Source of the DNA: Mycobacterium gallinarum
GTDB taxonomy: Bacteria > Actinomycetota > Actinomycetes > Mycobacteriales > Mycobacteriaceae
Direction: 5' to 3'
DNA: 64,000 nt
Assembly: GCF_010726765.1 (NCBI RefSeq)
Contig: NZ_AP022601.1
Location: 5,270,001 to 5,334,000 of the forward strand
In this document: positions 9,070-16,764 of the stretch, piece after piece
How the letters are laid out: every line of letters starts with the position of its first letter
Numbering within the stretch: position 1 is the stretch's first letter
Notes under the pieces: model-generated
Told to the model about the DNA's origin: nothing
Database searches by the model: none
The model's input: only the letters and a program-made list of their open reading frames with translations
Translations under genes and position numbers: made by a program

Positions 9070-9249
9070 GTGGCGCAGTGCTCACACCCCTGGTCGCAAT
9101 GCGTCGTCACCGGCGTGCTTCGCGGCCAAACCGAAGAGCGCTACGACTCCGGGTACCCCGAGACCTCTACCGTCCGGGAGGCTCGCTGCGGCCAACGCAC
9201 CCGGCTGGCTGTGCACTACATGTGCAGCGTGAACGACTTCGACGCATGA
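9070..9249 (+). CDS. Possible 59-aa cysteine-containing protein, third gene of the sigma operon
   Basis: Frame from GTG 9070 to TGA 9249, 13 bp after the anti-sigma stop on the same strand. The predicted peptide begins VAQCSHPWSQCVVTGV and holds four cysteines (positions 4, 11, 40, 52) and two histidines. There is no convincing ribosome site and I recognise no family. Cysteine content and position fit a redox or metal-binding accessory, but it may be chance. Confidence 0.3.
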   Translation: MAQCSHPWSQCVVTGVLRGQTEERYDSGYPETSTVREARCGQRTRLAVHYMCSVNDFDA

Positions 9250-9290
9250 CCCAGCCACGCCGAAATCCCGCTACGAGCAGTAACCGTTCA

Positions 9291-9382
9291 GGCATTTGTG
9301 GTGTGAAGGTGGCACATCCTGCACGACGGCCTCCTCGCACCAGCCGCAGAGCGGCTGGCCTGACTCTTCACACGCACATGCC
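9291..9382. other. Long imperfect stem-loop containing an inner perfect hairpin
   Basis: Outer arms 9291-9308 and 9366-9382 pair over about 16 positions with small bulges (GTGTGAAG 9301-9308 exactly complements CTTCACAC 9366-9373). Inside is a perfect 8-bp hairpin CCAGCCGC-AGA-GCGGCTGG (9340-9358). It could be the terminator of the sigma operon or a structured RNA. No T-tract. Confidence 0.55.
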
Positions 9383-9439
9383 ACGACGGCCCCTGACTAT
9401 TCGACCCTGCTCGATTCGACCGCAGCATATCGCCTCCGA

Positions 9440-9530
9440 GAGACCAAACAATGCGCGCCCAATTGTCTAGTCGCACAACGAGGTTCGTTCTCTGCGACCG
9501 AACAACGCGGGCTCAACTGTCCAGTCGCAC
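9440..9530. repeat. Two-copy direct repeat, 37-bp units at 54-bp spacing
   Basis: Units 9440-9476 and 9494-9530 agree at roughly 29 of 37 positions, both ending in a shared AGTCGCAC. They lie about 150 bp upstream of the aldolase start. The rest of 9250-9680 holds the stem-loop and no convincing gene. Function unknown; a tandem regulator-binding site is one possibility. Confidence 0.65.
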
Positions 9531-9680
9531 GGCAGGTAACCGCCGCAGCGAGAGTGGCCGTGAACATGGCTCTGATCGGCGGTGATGGGCCGACGGGGCA
9601 GTTCGTCGGCGACACCGACGAGATATACCCATGGTGACGCCGGGCTGGGTTCAAAATCGATCTGAACGAAGGGGAACGCT

Positions 9681-10382
9681 GTGGACGATCCGATAGCAGA
9701 AGTCGTTGCAGCCAGTGCTGCGCTCGCGGCGCACGGCCTCACCGACATGGTGTGGGGGCACGCTTCGGTGCGGGATCCTGACGGCAGCGGCGTGTGGATG
9801 AAGGCCAGTGGGTGGGGGTTCGACGAAGTGACGACCGACCGCGTGGCTCTGGTGACGCCCGATGGTGATGTCGCCGCCGGAAACGGGCCGCGCCACATCG
9901 AGTATCCGATCCACACGGAGATCATGGCCGCCCGACCCGAGGTGCACTGTGTCGTGCACACCCACGCCCCGACGCTGGCCGCCTTCGCGTCCCTCGATGT
10001 ACCGCTGCGCCCGATATCCCACGACGGCGTTCTGTTCGAGGCCGGGTTACCGCGCTTCACCGTCACCGGTGCGTTGATTGCCAGTCGAGAACTCGGGAGC
10101 GCACTGGCCGCCGAACTCGGTGGTGCGCCGGCCATCTTGATGCCGTTCCACGGTGCTGCCGTCGCAGGCCCGAACGTCGCCAGCGCCGTGATGCACGCCG
10201 TCCTGCTCGAACGTGCCTGTCGTACCCAGCTGATGGCGATGTCCGCCGGAGGTCCGGCTATCTGGTCCGACCCTGCCGAGTCGGCGTTCAAACGCGAACA
10301 AGCGTGGAATCAGAAGCAACTCGACGCGGGATATCAGTACCTGCTGCGCAAGAGTCGAAACAGCACGTCCGACCAGCCTTGA
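9681..10382 (+). CDS. Class II aldolase/adducin family protein
   Basis: 233 aa, usual size for the family. GLTDMVWGHASVRDPDG is the N-terminal signature; zinc site HTHAP (about 93-97) with the acidic partner EYPIHTEI just before, and a third histidine in PFHGAAVAG. Members such as fuculose-phosphate aldolase cleave or decarboxylate hydroxy-ketones through a Zn enolate. Start is a GTG preceded by GAAGGGG. The next gene is an insertion element, so its original operon may be interrupted. Given the nearby aromatic oxygenase, it could act on a degradation intermediate, but that is inference. Confidence 0.85.
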   Translation: MDDPIAEVVAASAALAAHGLTDMVWGHASVRDPDGSGVWMKASGWGFDEVTTDRVALVTPDGDVAAGNGPRHIEYPIHTEIMAARPEVHCVVHTHAPTLAAFASLDVPLRPISHDGVLFEAGLPRFTVTGALIASRELGSALAAELGGAPAILMPFHGAAVAGPNVASAVMHAVLLERACRTQLMAMSAGGPAIWSDPAESAFKREQAWNQKQLDAGYQYLLRKSRNSTSDQP

Positions 10383-10500
10383 CTAATGGGAGTCGATCGG
10401 CGTGGCGTTGACGAGTTTGAGTTCGTGGTCGCGGGACGCTGATCGTCGAGCCGCTGACCGGTGAGCACTATGTCTGACGGGGATGAATGTCTGATTCCTA

Positions 10501-10640
10501 GCGCTAGATCGTGCCCCGGTCGGTTCGGTGAGGTCGCTTGAAGCGCTGATGGGATGTCGTGCCAATACGAGCACTGATCCATTAGTCCGCCGCCGGGTGT
10601 CCTCGGGCTCAATGTGAGTCAACGACGACCGCGAGGAGGT
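10501..10640 (+). ncRNA. Candidate bridge RNA region of the IS110 element
   Basis: IS110-group elements express a bridge RNA from the long non-coding end before the transposase. This 140-bp stretch occupies that position and contains small self-complementary segments (CGCTT-G-AAGCG at 10535-10545; TCGT/ACGA around 10557-10570). I could not derive guide loops, so this is family expectation plus position only. Confidence 0.3.
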
Positions 10641-10647
10641 GGCATTG

Positions 10648-11858
10648 ATGATCTTCGTCGGCGACGACTGGGCCGAAGACCATCACGATGTGTATCTGAT
10701 GGACGAGGCCGGCCAACGATTGGCAGCCCGGCGATTATCCGAGGGCTTGTCTGGCATCCGGGACTTGCATGAGCTGGTTGCCCGTCACGCTGAGGAACCC
10801 GACCAGGTGGTGATCGGCATCGAGACCGATCGTGGCCTGTGGGTTTCGGCGTTGGCGGCATCGGGTTATCGGGTGTGGGCGATCAACCCGATGGCCGCGG
10901 CCCGCTACCGCGACCGTCATCACGTCTCGGGTGCGAAATCTGATGCCGGAGACGCCAAGCTGCTCGCCGACCTGGTTCGCACCGACCGGCACAACCACCG
11001 CCAGATCGCCGGAGACACCTCAGACGCCGAGGCGATCAAGGTGCTGGCCCGCACTCATCAGAGCCTGATCTGGGCACGCACTCGGCACGCCAACATGCTG
11101 CGTAGCGGGCTGCGGGAGTACTACCCCGCAGCCTTGGAGGCCTTCGATTCACTCACCGACGGTGACGCGTTGGCTGTCTTGGGCCGCGCACCCACTCCTG
11201 AACAGGGCGCCCGGTTGAGCCTGTCGAAGATCGGATCGGCACTCAAAGCTGCTGGCCGACAACGCAATATCGACACACGTGCTATCGAGATTCAAACCAT
11301 CTTGCGCCGCGAGCACCTCACCGCTTCCCCTGCCATAGCCAGCGCTTTCGGGACGACCACGACGGCCGCGGTTCATGTCATTGCAGCACTGAACACCCAG
11401 ATCGCCGAACTCGAGACCGTGCTGGCCGACCATTTTGAGAAACACCCGGACGCCGACATCTACCGCTCCCTGCCAGGACTTGGTGTTGTGCTCGGCGCCC
11501 GGTGCTCGGTGAGTTCGGGGACGACCCGAACCGATACCGCACTGCCAAGTGTCGCAAGAACTACGCCGGAACCTCACCATTGACCATCGCGTCGGGCCGA
11601 AAACGAGTTGTGCTGGCCCGCCATGTTCGCAACAAACGGCTCTACGACGCCCTCGATCAATGGGCCTTCTGCGCGCTGACCCGAAGTCGTGGTGCCCGCA
11701 CCTTCTATGACCAGCACCGCGGAAATGGCGATACCCACCATCAAGCCCTACGCGCCCTCGGCAACCGACTCGTCGGCATCCTCCACGGCTGCCTACGCCA
11801 CCAAACGCTCTACGACGAACACAAAGCCTGGACACACCGCACGCCCGCAGCTGCTTGA
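10648..11858 (+). pseudogene. IS110-family transposase, one-base frameshift
   Basis: Starts at ATG 10648 (ribosome site GAGGAGGT). Frame 1 gives the RuvC-like DEDD domain: FVGDDWAEDHHDV, IGIETDRGLW, and KSDAGDAKLLADLVR. It reads to SLPGLGVVLGAR, then loses frame near 11501, where CCCGGTGCTC appears to lack one G. The second frame resumes at once with VLGEFGDDPNRYR, NYAGTSPLTIASGRK (the catalytic serine region) and continues to 11858. Joined, the halves make a normal transposase of about 400 aa. As written the serine domain is lost. A sequencing error in a G run cannot be excluded. Confidence 0.85.
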
Positions 11859-11961
11859 CAACTTACGGCCCTGGGATGTCTAGCGCCCCGGTGTAGAGAA
11901 TCCTTCTAACTGGCGGAGATGGCTTTCTGTCTGTCAGAGAACCGCCGGTTGGAGATTTGCG

Positions 11962-13389
11962 ATGCCCGACCTAGTGGATGTCCTGGCTGCGGTGCGCCGG
12001 GGCATGATCCCCGCCCACATCTACAACGACGCCGAGATCTTCGCCCTCGAACGAGAGCGGATCTTCGGCCGGTCCTGGATCTTCGTCGGACACGAGTCGG
12101 AGGTTCCGCTCGATGGTGACTACGTGGTCAGGCGCGTGCTCGACGATTCGTTCGTCATCGCACGCGACTCCAAGGGCGAGATCAGGGCGATGTTCAACAT
12201 GTGCCTGCACCGGGGCATGCAGGTGTGCCGCGCGGAGATGGGCAACGCGTCGAACTTCCGGTGCCCGTATCACGGGTGGTCGTACCGCAATGACGGACGC
12301 ATCCTCGGCTTGCCGTTTCATCAGGAGGCCTATGGAGGTGAGCAAGGGTTCAAGAAGCGCGGTCAGACGCTGCTGCCCGCCCCGAGCCTCGCCAGCTACA
12401 ACGGACTGATTTTCATCAGCCTGGACGCCAACGCTGAACCCCTCGAGGACTATCTCGGCGACTTCCGGTTCTACCTCGACTACTACTCGAGGCAGAGCTC
12501 GGCCGGTTTGGAGGTCCGCGGTCCTCAGCGATGGCGCATCAACGCCAACTGGAAGATCGGCGCCGAGAACTTCGCCGGCGACATGTATCACACCCCGCAG
12601 ACGCACACCTCCGTCGTGGAGATCGGCTTGTTCCGTGAGCCCAAGGCGGAAAAGCGCAAGGACGGCGCCACCTACTGGGCCGGGGTCGGCGGGGGCACCA
12701 CCTACAAACTGCCGCCCGGCGATTTCCGGGAGCGGATGCGCTACGTCGGCTACACCGACGACATGATCGCGCGCATCGAACAGATCTGGTCCTCGGATCA
12801 GCAGAAGCTGGTCGGCGGCGACGGCTTCATGATCTCGGCGGCGTCCTGCTTCCCGAACATGAGCCTGGTGCACAACTGGCCGAAGGTGGAGGACGGTGAC
12901 AGTGTCCTGCCGTTCATCTCGCTGCGGACGTGGCAACCCATCGACGAACACGAAACCGAGGTGTACTCCTGGTTCGCCGTCGACGCCGCGGCACCTGAGG
13001 AGTACAAGAAGAAGTCCTACAAGGCCTACTTGATGTGCTTCGGCTCGACGGGCATGTTCGAGCAGGACGATGTCGAGAACTGGGTGTCGCTGACCAACAC
13101 CGCGGCCGGATCGATGGCGCGGCGTCTGCAGCTCAACAGTCGGATGGGGTTGCTCGAGGACGATACACCTGTCGGAAAGCGCCTGCCACCCAACGAATTT
13201 CATGGCCCAGGCGTAGCGCAGGTCGGCTACAACGAAGCCAATCAGCGTGCTCTGCTGCGATTGTGGGCCGACCAGGTGGAGCGTCCGGTCGAGGCCTCGG
13301 CGACGGTCGCGGTCGGGACGTGCGCCGACGGGATCGAGCCACTGGTACAGACAGCCAGCCTTCCGGTTACAGATCGAGCGCGGGTATGA
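11962..13389 (+). CDS. Aromatic ring-hydroxylating dioxygenase, large (alpha) subunit
   Basis: 475 aa. Rieske [2Fe-2S] ligands Cys81, His83 and Cys101, His104 (CLHRG ... CPYHGW), and the mononuclear iron site Asp207, His210, His215 in DMYHTPQTH. The catalytic subunit adds both atoms of O2 to an aromatic ring to give a cis-dihydrodiol. Sequence style resembles the mycobacterial PAH/phthalate-type (NidA/PhtAa) enzymes, but the substrate cannot be read from sequence. First gene of a five-gene operon with 4-bp overlaps throughout. Ferredoxin and reductase partners are not in this operon. Confidence 0.93.
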   Translation: MPDLVDVLAAVRRGMIPAHIYNDAEIFALERERIFGRSWIFVGHESEVPLDGDYVVRRVLDDSFVIARDSKGEIRAMFNMCLHRGMQVCRAEMGNASNFRCPYHGWSYRNDGRILGLPFHQEAYGGEQGFKKRGQTLLPAPSLASYNGLIFISLDANAEPLEDYLGDFRFYLDYYSRQSSAGLEVRGPQRWRINANWKIGAENFAGDMYHTPQTHTSVVEIGLFREPKAEKRKDGATYWAGVGGGTTYKLPPGDFRERMRYVGYTDDMIARIEQIWSSDQQKLVGGDGFMISAASCFPNMSLVHNWPKVEDGDSVLPFISLRTWQPIDEHETEVYSWFAVDAAAPEEYKKKSYKAYLMCFGSTGMFEQDDVENWVSLTNTAAGSMARRLQLNSRMGLLEDDTPVGKRLPPNEFHGPGVAQVGYNEANQRALLRLWADQVERPVEASATVAVGTCADGIEPLVQTASLPVTDRARV

Positions 13390-14012
13390 CTGCGCCGCAG
13401 CATGATCGAGGGGCCGGGTTTCGCCGCTTCGGGCGCGGCGAGACGTACTCCGAGCAGTCGGTACTCGGCGACCACGCGGCGCGTGACCGTCGCGTCGGAA
13501 GCACACTGCCCTTCAGCGATGAGCGCCACCTGCGCGCCCACCAGTTCCTCGTCGATGAGACATACCTGCTCGATGCTCAGGCGTACGACGAGTGGTTGGA
13601 CTTGTTCACCGACGACGTGCACTACGTGATGCCGGTGCGAGTTTCGACCGCGTTGGGCACCGGGTACGACTCGTCGCCGGGCATGGCTCACTTCGACGAA
13701 AACAAGTACTCGTTGGGCCGCCGGGTCGCCCGGTTCCGCACCGAGCATGCGTGGACGGAGGATCCGCCGTCTCGACTACGGCACTACATCACCAACGTGC
13801 GCACTTTTGCGACCCCCAAGGATGACCACCTCATCGTCGACTCGGCCGAGCTGCTGTTCCGTAGCCGCGGCGATGTCAACGAAGCCGCGACCGTGTCGTG
13901 TGGCCGTGAAGACCTGCTGCGGCGCGAAGGAGACCGCTGGAAGATCGCCCGGCGCACGATCTTCATCGACGAGTCGGTCATCCGCATGCAGAACCTGGCG
14001 ATCTTCCTATGA
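13386..14012 (+). CDS. Aromatic ring-hydroxylating dioxygenase, small (beta) subunit
   Basis: 208 aa NTF2-like (SnoaL fold) subunit, typical length. Contains HQFLVDETYLLDAQAYDEWLDLF, the usual opening helix of beta subunits, VHYVMPVRVS, RHYITNVRT and a C-terminal IARRTIFIDESVI. It has a structural role in the alpha3beta3 hexamer. ATG overlaps the alpha stop (ATGA) and the stop overlaps the next start, showing tight co-translation. Confidence 0.92.
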   Translation: MTAPQHDRGAGFRRFGRGETYSEQSVLGDHAARDRRVGSTLPFSDERHLRAHQFLVDETYLLDAQAYDEWLDLFTDDVHYVMPVRVSTALGTGYDSSPGMAHFDENKYSLGRRVARFRTEHAWTEDPPSRLRHYITNVRTFATPKDDHLIVDSAELLFRSRGDVNEAATVSCGREDLLRREGDRWKIARRTIFIDESVIRMQNLAIFL

Positions 14013-14293
14013 GTACCGGAGACGACCGGACGTCGGCACTGCCGCAGAGTCTGCTCGACGCCCGCGTCGGCGATCCGATCGTCATCGCGAACGAGTTCAG
14101 TGCCACCGAGGTCTACCGGATCGAGACTCGTAACGGGACGCGGCTGCTCATCACGTCACCTCGCACGGGACGCTGGATCACCCTCGACGCGTTGGAGGTG
14201 GAAGCCCTGACTTGGCAGAACACGGCCACACTCGAGGCGATGATCAGCAACCCCCACGCGCCGCTGATCCCCGACGCCGAGGACGACCGATGA
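14009..14293 (+). CDS. Small protein of unknown function in the dioxygenase operon
   Basis: 94 aa, soluble, no membrane segment or cysteine cluster. Contains EVYRIETRNGTRLLITSPRTG, which looks like two beta strands, and an acidic C-terminus. ATGA overlaps on both sides make it an integral operon member. Comparable small proteins accompany some actinobacterial ring-hydroxylating systems, often with an unhelpful dehydrogenase-type label; I do not recognise a characterised function. It is not a ferredoxin. Confidence 0.8.
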   Translation: MSTGDDRTSALPQSLLDARVGDPIVIANEFSATEVYRIETRNGTRLLITSPRTGRWITLDALEVEALTWQNTATLEAMISNPHAPLIPDAEDDR

Positions 14294-15102
14294 CCGGATG
14301 GCTCGACGGCAAACGTGCGCTGATCGTCGGGGCCGGATCCGGTATCGGCCGAGCCGTCGTGGACGCGTTTCGCCACGAGGGCGCGCAGTTGATGGCGCTG
14401 GAACGTGACGCCGACAAGTGCATCGCGCTGCGCGACGAAGTCCCCGACGTACCCGTGATCGAGGGTGACGCGACGACGAGGTCAGCCAACGTCGACGCGG
14501 TCGACGCCGCCGTCGACGCGTTTGGCGGCCTGGACACCTTGGTCAACTGTGTTGGCGTATTCGACTTCTACCAAGGCCTGACCGACATCGCCGAGGACAG
14601 CCTCGACGCGGCCTTCGAGGAGATGTTCCGAGTCAACGTGTTGAGCCATCTGCAGTCGGTCAAGGCGGCAGTCTCGGCCTTGCAGCGCGGGACTGGATCG
14701 TCGATAGTGCTCGCGGAGTCGGCATCCTCGTTCTATCCCGGCCGCGGCGGGGTTCTCTACGTTTCGTCGAAGTTCGCGGTCCGCGGTTTGGTCACCAGCC
14801 TCGCCTATGAACTAGCGCCCCACATCCGGGTCAACGGTGTCGCGCCGGGCGGCACGGTCAAGACCGATCTGCGAGGCTTGACCGCGTTGGGCCAGAGCGA
14901 GTTTCGACTCGGTGACGGTCCCGATCGCGCCGATGGTCTGAAGGCGCGAACTCCCCTGAACGTGGCGTTGACGGCCGAAGATCACGCATGGAGTTTTGTG
15001 TATCTGGCTTCCGATCGCGCACGCGGAATCACCGGGGACACTTTGCATCCCGACGGCGGGTATGGGCTCGCGCCTAGTCCATCGCCGACGAAGGTCATGT
15101 GA
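14290..15102 (+). CDS. Short-chain dehydrogenase, probable cis-dihydrodiol dehydrogenase
   Basis: 270 aa classical SDR. NAD-binding motif GAGSGIGRAV (about 14-23), NNAG-equivalent NCVGVF, catalytic Ser region VLAESASSFYPG, and YVSSKFAVRG containing the YxxxK pair. Context, directly after the dioxygenase subunits, matches BphB/NidB-type enzymes that oxidise the cis-dihydrodiol to a catechol. The product and substrate are inferred. Four-base overlaps with both neighbours. Confidence 0.9.
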   Translation: MTGWLDGKRALIVGAGSGIGRAVVDAFRHEGAQLMALERDADKCIALRDEVPDVPVIEGDATTRSANVDAVDAAVDAFGGLDTLVNCVGVFDFYQGLTDIAEDSLDAAFEEMFRVNVLSHLQSVKAAVSALQRGTGSSIVLAESASSFYPGRGGVLYVSSKFAVRGLVTSLAYELAPHIRVNGVAPGGTVKTDLRGLTALGQSEFRLGDGPDRADGLKARTPLNVALTAEDHAWSFVYLASDRARGITGDTLHPDGGYGLAPSPSPTKVM

Positions 15103-15881
15103 TCGTGACAACCGCCGGCGGACCGATGCCGCAATACCCGATCGAATCGGTGGACAACGCGTTGAAGGTCGTACTACTTCTCGCGGAACGGGGCGAACTG
15201 CGGTTGACCGACGTGAGCGACTATCTCGGCGTCGCATCCTCGAGCGCCCACCGAATGTTGGCGATGTTGCTCTATCGCGGTTTCGTCCAACAAGACCCGA
15301 AGACAAAGATCTACACCGCAGGCACTGCGCTGACGAAGATCGCCTTCTCGATTACCCGTCGTCTGGACTTCCTGGCGCCGCTGCGTCCGTATCTGGAAAA
15401 GCTCAGCTCCACGCTCGATGAGACGGTGCACCTGTCGATGCTCGACAACACGGCGGTCTGTTTCGTGGACGCGATCGAAGGCTCGAAGGTGGCGCGGACC
15501 GCGTCACGGGTGGGTATGGCGCTGCCCGCGAGTACGACCGCGTCCGGAAAGGCGATGCTCGCCGGCCTGTCGCTTGCTGAAATCGAGAAGCTCTATCCGA
15601 CCGAAGAACTCGTCACCCTCACTGACCGCAGCATCAAGACCAAAGCCGGATTGCTACGAGAGCTCGCACAGATCCGGCGGCGCGGTTACGCGTGCAGCTC
15701 TGAGGAGAGCGAGGCGGATGTCTCGTCGATTGCGGTTGCGTTCCCGGTTCGGGAAGGGCTGCCGCACCTGGCCTTCAGCACAGCGATACCGCGTCCGCGG
15801 ATGAGTCCGACGGACAAGCGTCGCATCGGCGAGATCGTGATGGGTGTGGTCGACGATGCGGCGCAGCTGCTGAAAACCTAG
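15099..15881 (+). CDS. IclR family transcriptional regulator
   Basis: 260 aa. N-terminal winged helix (YPIESVDNALKVVLLLAERG, LRLTDVSDYLGVASSSAHRML, GFVQQD) and C-terminal ligand-binding domain (SRVGMALPASTTASGKAMLAGLS, YACSSEESEADVSSIAVAFPV). GTG start at 15099 overlaps the dehydrogenase stop; a second GTG at 15105 is possible. As the last gene of the dioxygenase operon it probably controls it in response to an aromatic acid, as with other IclR regulators of phthalate- or protocatechuate-type operons. Confidence 0.92.
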   Translation: MIVTTAGGPMPQYPIESVDNALKVVLLLAERGELRLTDVSDYLGVASSSAHRMLAMLLYRGFVQQDPKTKIYTAGTALTKIAFSITRRLDFLAPLRPYLEKLSSTLDETVHLSMLDNTAVCFVDAIEGSKVARTASRVGMALPASTTASGKAMLAGLSLAEIEKLYPTEELVTLTDRSIKTKAGLLRELAQIRRRGYACSSEESEADVSSIAVAFPVREGLPHLAFSTAIPRPRMSPTDKRRIGEIVMGVVDDAAQLLKT

Positions 15882-15896
15882 GCTGTTCAACCGCGC

Positions 15897-16343
15897 TCAG
15901 GCGGCGTGGCGGTCCGGCCGTGGGCCGTCGATGATGCCGCTGGCGAAGGCGTCGGACGCCTTGCGGGGGTGGCCGCTGAGCATGTTGAGCTTGATCGCGA
16001 ACATCTGCGCGTTCCCGCTCGCACCGTACGAGTACGGCTGCCTGCGGCGGATGTCGGCGCCTGCGTTCTTGATGACGAGGTGGACCTCGTCGTCCGGGTG
16101 ACCGGGCGAGCGAGTGACGTCGACCTTCGCGCTGAGCCCGCCGACGGGCAGTCGTTTGGCGTCGCGGCGAGAGCCGACGATGAGATAGCTGGGGGTCAAC
16201 CGCAGGTCATCCCACGACATCAGCACGCCGTCCACGCGATTTTGACGCTGTTGGTATTGCTCCAAAACGAACGCGATGGCCATCAGTATCGCCAGCGGGA
16301 TGGCTATCGCTCCGATCCACGCGTGCCCTAAAAATGGGTCCAT
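15897..16343 (-). CDS. Small membrane-anchored protein of unknown function
   Basis: 148 aa from ATG 16343 with a GGGGGG ribosome site. One N-terminal membrane helix (IGAIAIPLAILMAIAFVL) followed by a basic cytosolic region with LRLTPSYLIVGSRRDAKRLPVGGLSAKV, a pattern of short beta strands. I recognise no family with certainty. Convergent with the IclR gene, 15 bp between stops. Confidence 0.7.
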   Translation of the reverse strand: MDPFLGHAWIGAIAIPLAILMAIAFVLEQYQQRQNRVDGVLMSWDDLRLTPSYLIVGSRRDAKRLPVGGLSAKVDVTRSPGHPDDEVHLVIKNAGADIRRRQPYSYGASGNAQMFAIKLNMLSGHPRKASDAFASGIIDGPRPDRHAA

Positions 16344-16764
16344 CGTTCCCCCCTTCACATGGATGCCTGGGTCCAAATGAATTCATCGACGGTGATGTCC
16401 ATCACACCATTACCCGATGGCGAATTTGCCGAAATCGCAGAATTTCAAGCCAAAATCTGTGAGAAATCCTGGCAGCTCCTGTGAAGTCGGTGTCAGGTGT
16501 GACCAGCTGAGACGCATGTGACTAGTGAGGGTCCCCGCTGTCAGGTCATCGGGACCCGGTTCGGTCTCGGAGCGGACGCGTCGATGAGGTTCGCCGCGAC
16601 GCTCACCCGGCTCGCGACGTCGGATCGGTATCAGCGTGATCGTGCCGTCCAGACGGAGCTCGGCGGCCAATCCCGTTGCCTGCTGGCCGATCTCATCCTC
16701 GGTGTTTCGCTCGTACAGCAGTCACCCAGGATGGGTGGATATATTGTCGGCGCGGGAGGTAGCC
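16344..16764. other. Intergenic region, possible gene remnant
   Basis: 420 bp. The first third is AT-richer than its surroundings (16420-16470). On the minus strand from about 16715 to 16540 there is an open stretch reading YERNTEDEIGQQ and LRLDGTITLIPIRR, which looks coding-like but lacks a start, ribosome site and a matching upstream part; it may be a decayed fragment. The region must also carry the promoter of the lipoprotein gene. Confidence 0.4.

Larger units (their letters stand above)
10383..11880 (+). mobile_element. IS110-family insertion element, exact ends not resolved
   Basis: A single DEDD/serine transposase gene (broken) preceded by about 260 bp of non-coding DNA and followed by only about 20-60 bp before the next unit. 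Long left non-coding end and short right end is the IS110-group layout. IS110 members lack terminal inverted repeats, so I could not place the ends; ATGTCT occurs at 10469-10474, 10487-10492 and 11876-11881 and CTAGCGC near both sides (10497-10503, 11880-11886), which are candidate junction sequences. It separates the aldolase from the dioxygenase operon. Confidence 0.7.

Noticed and set aside
9440..9530. Direct repeat as a minimal CRISPR array
   Set aside because: Only two units, eight mismatches, a 17-bp gap and no cas genes in the window.
9250..9680. Short frames in the repeat-bearing intergenic region (for example 9296-9637)
   Set aside because: They read through the stem-loop and direct repeats, have no ribosome site and no coding character.
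11971..13506. 511-codon minus-strand frame opposite the dioxygenase alpha subunit
   Set aside because: Shadow of a gene with all Rieske and iron ligands on the plus strand; translation is Arg/His-rich without motifs.
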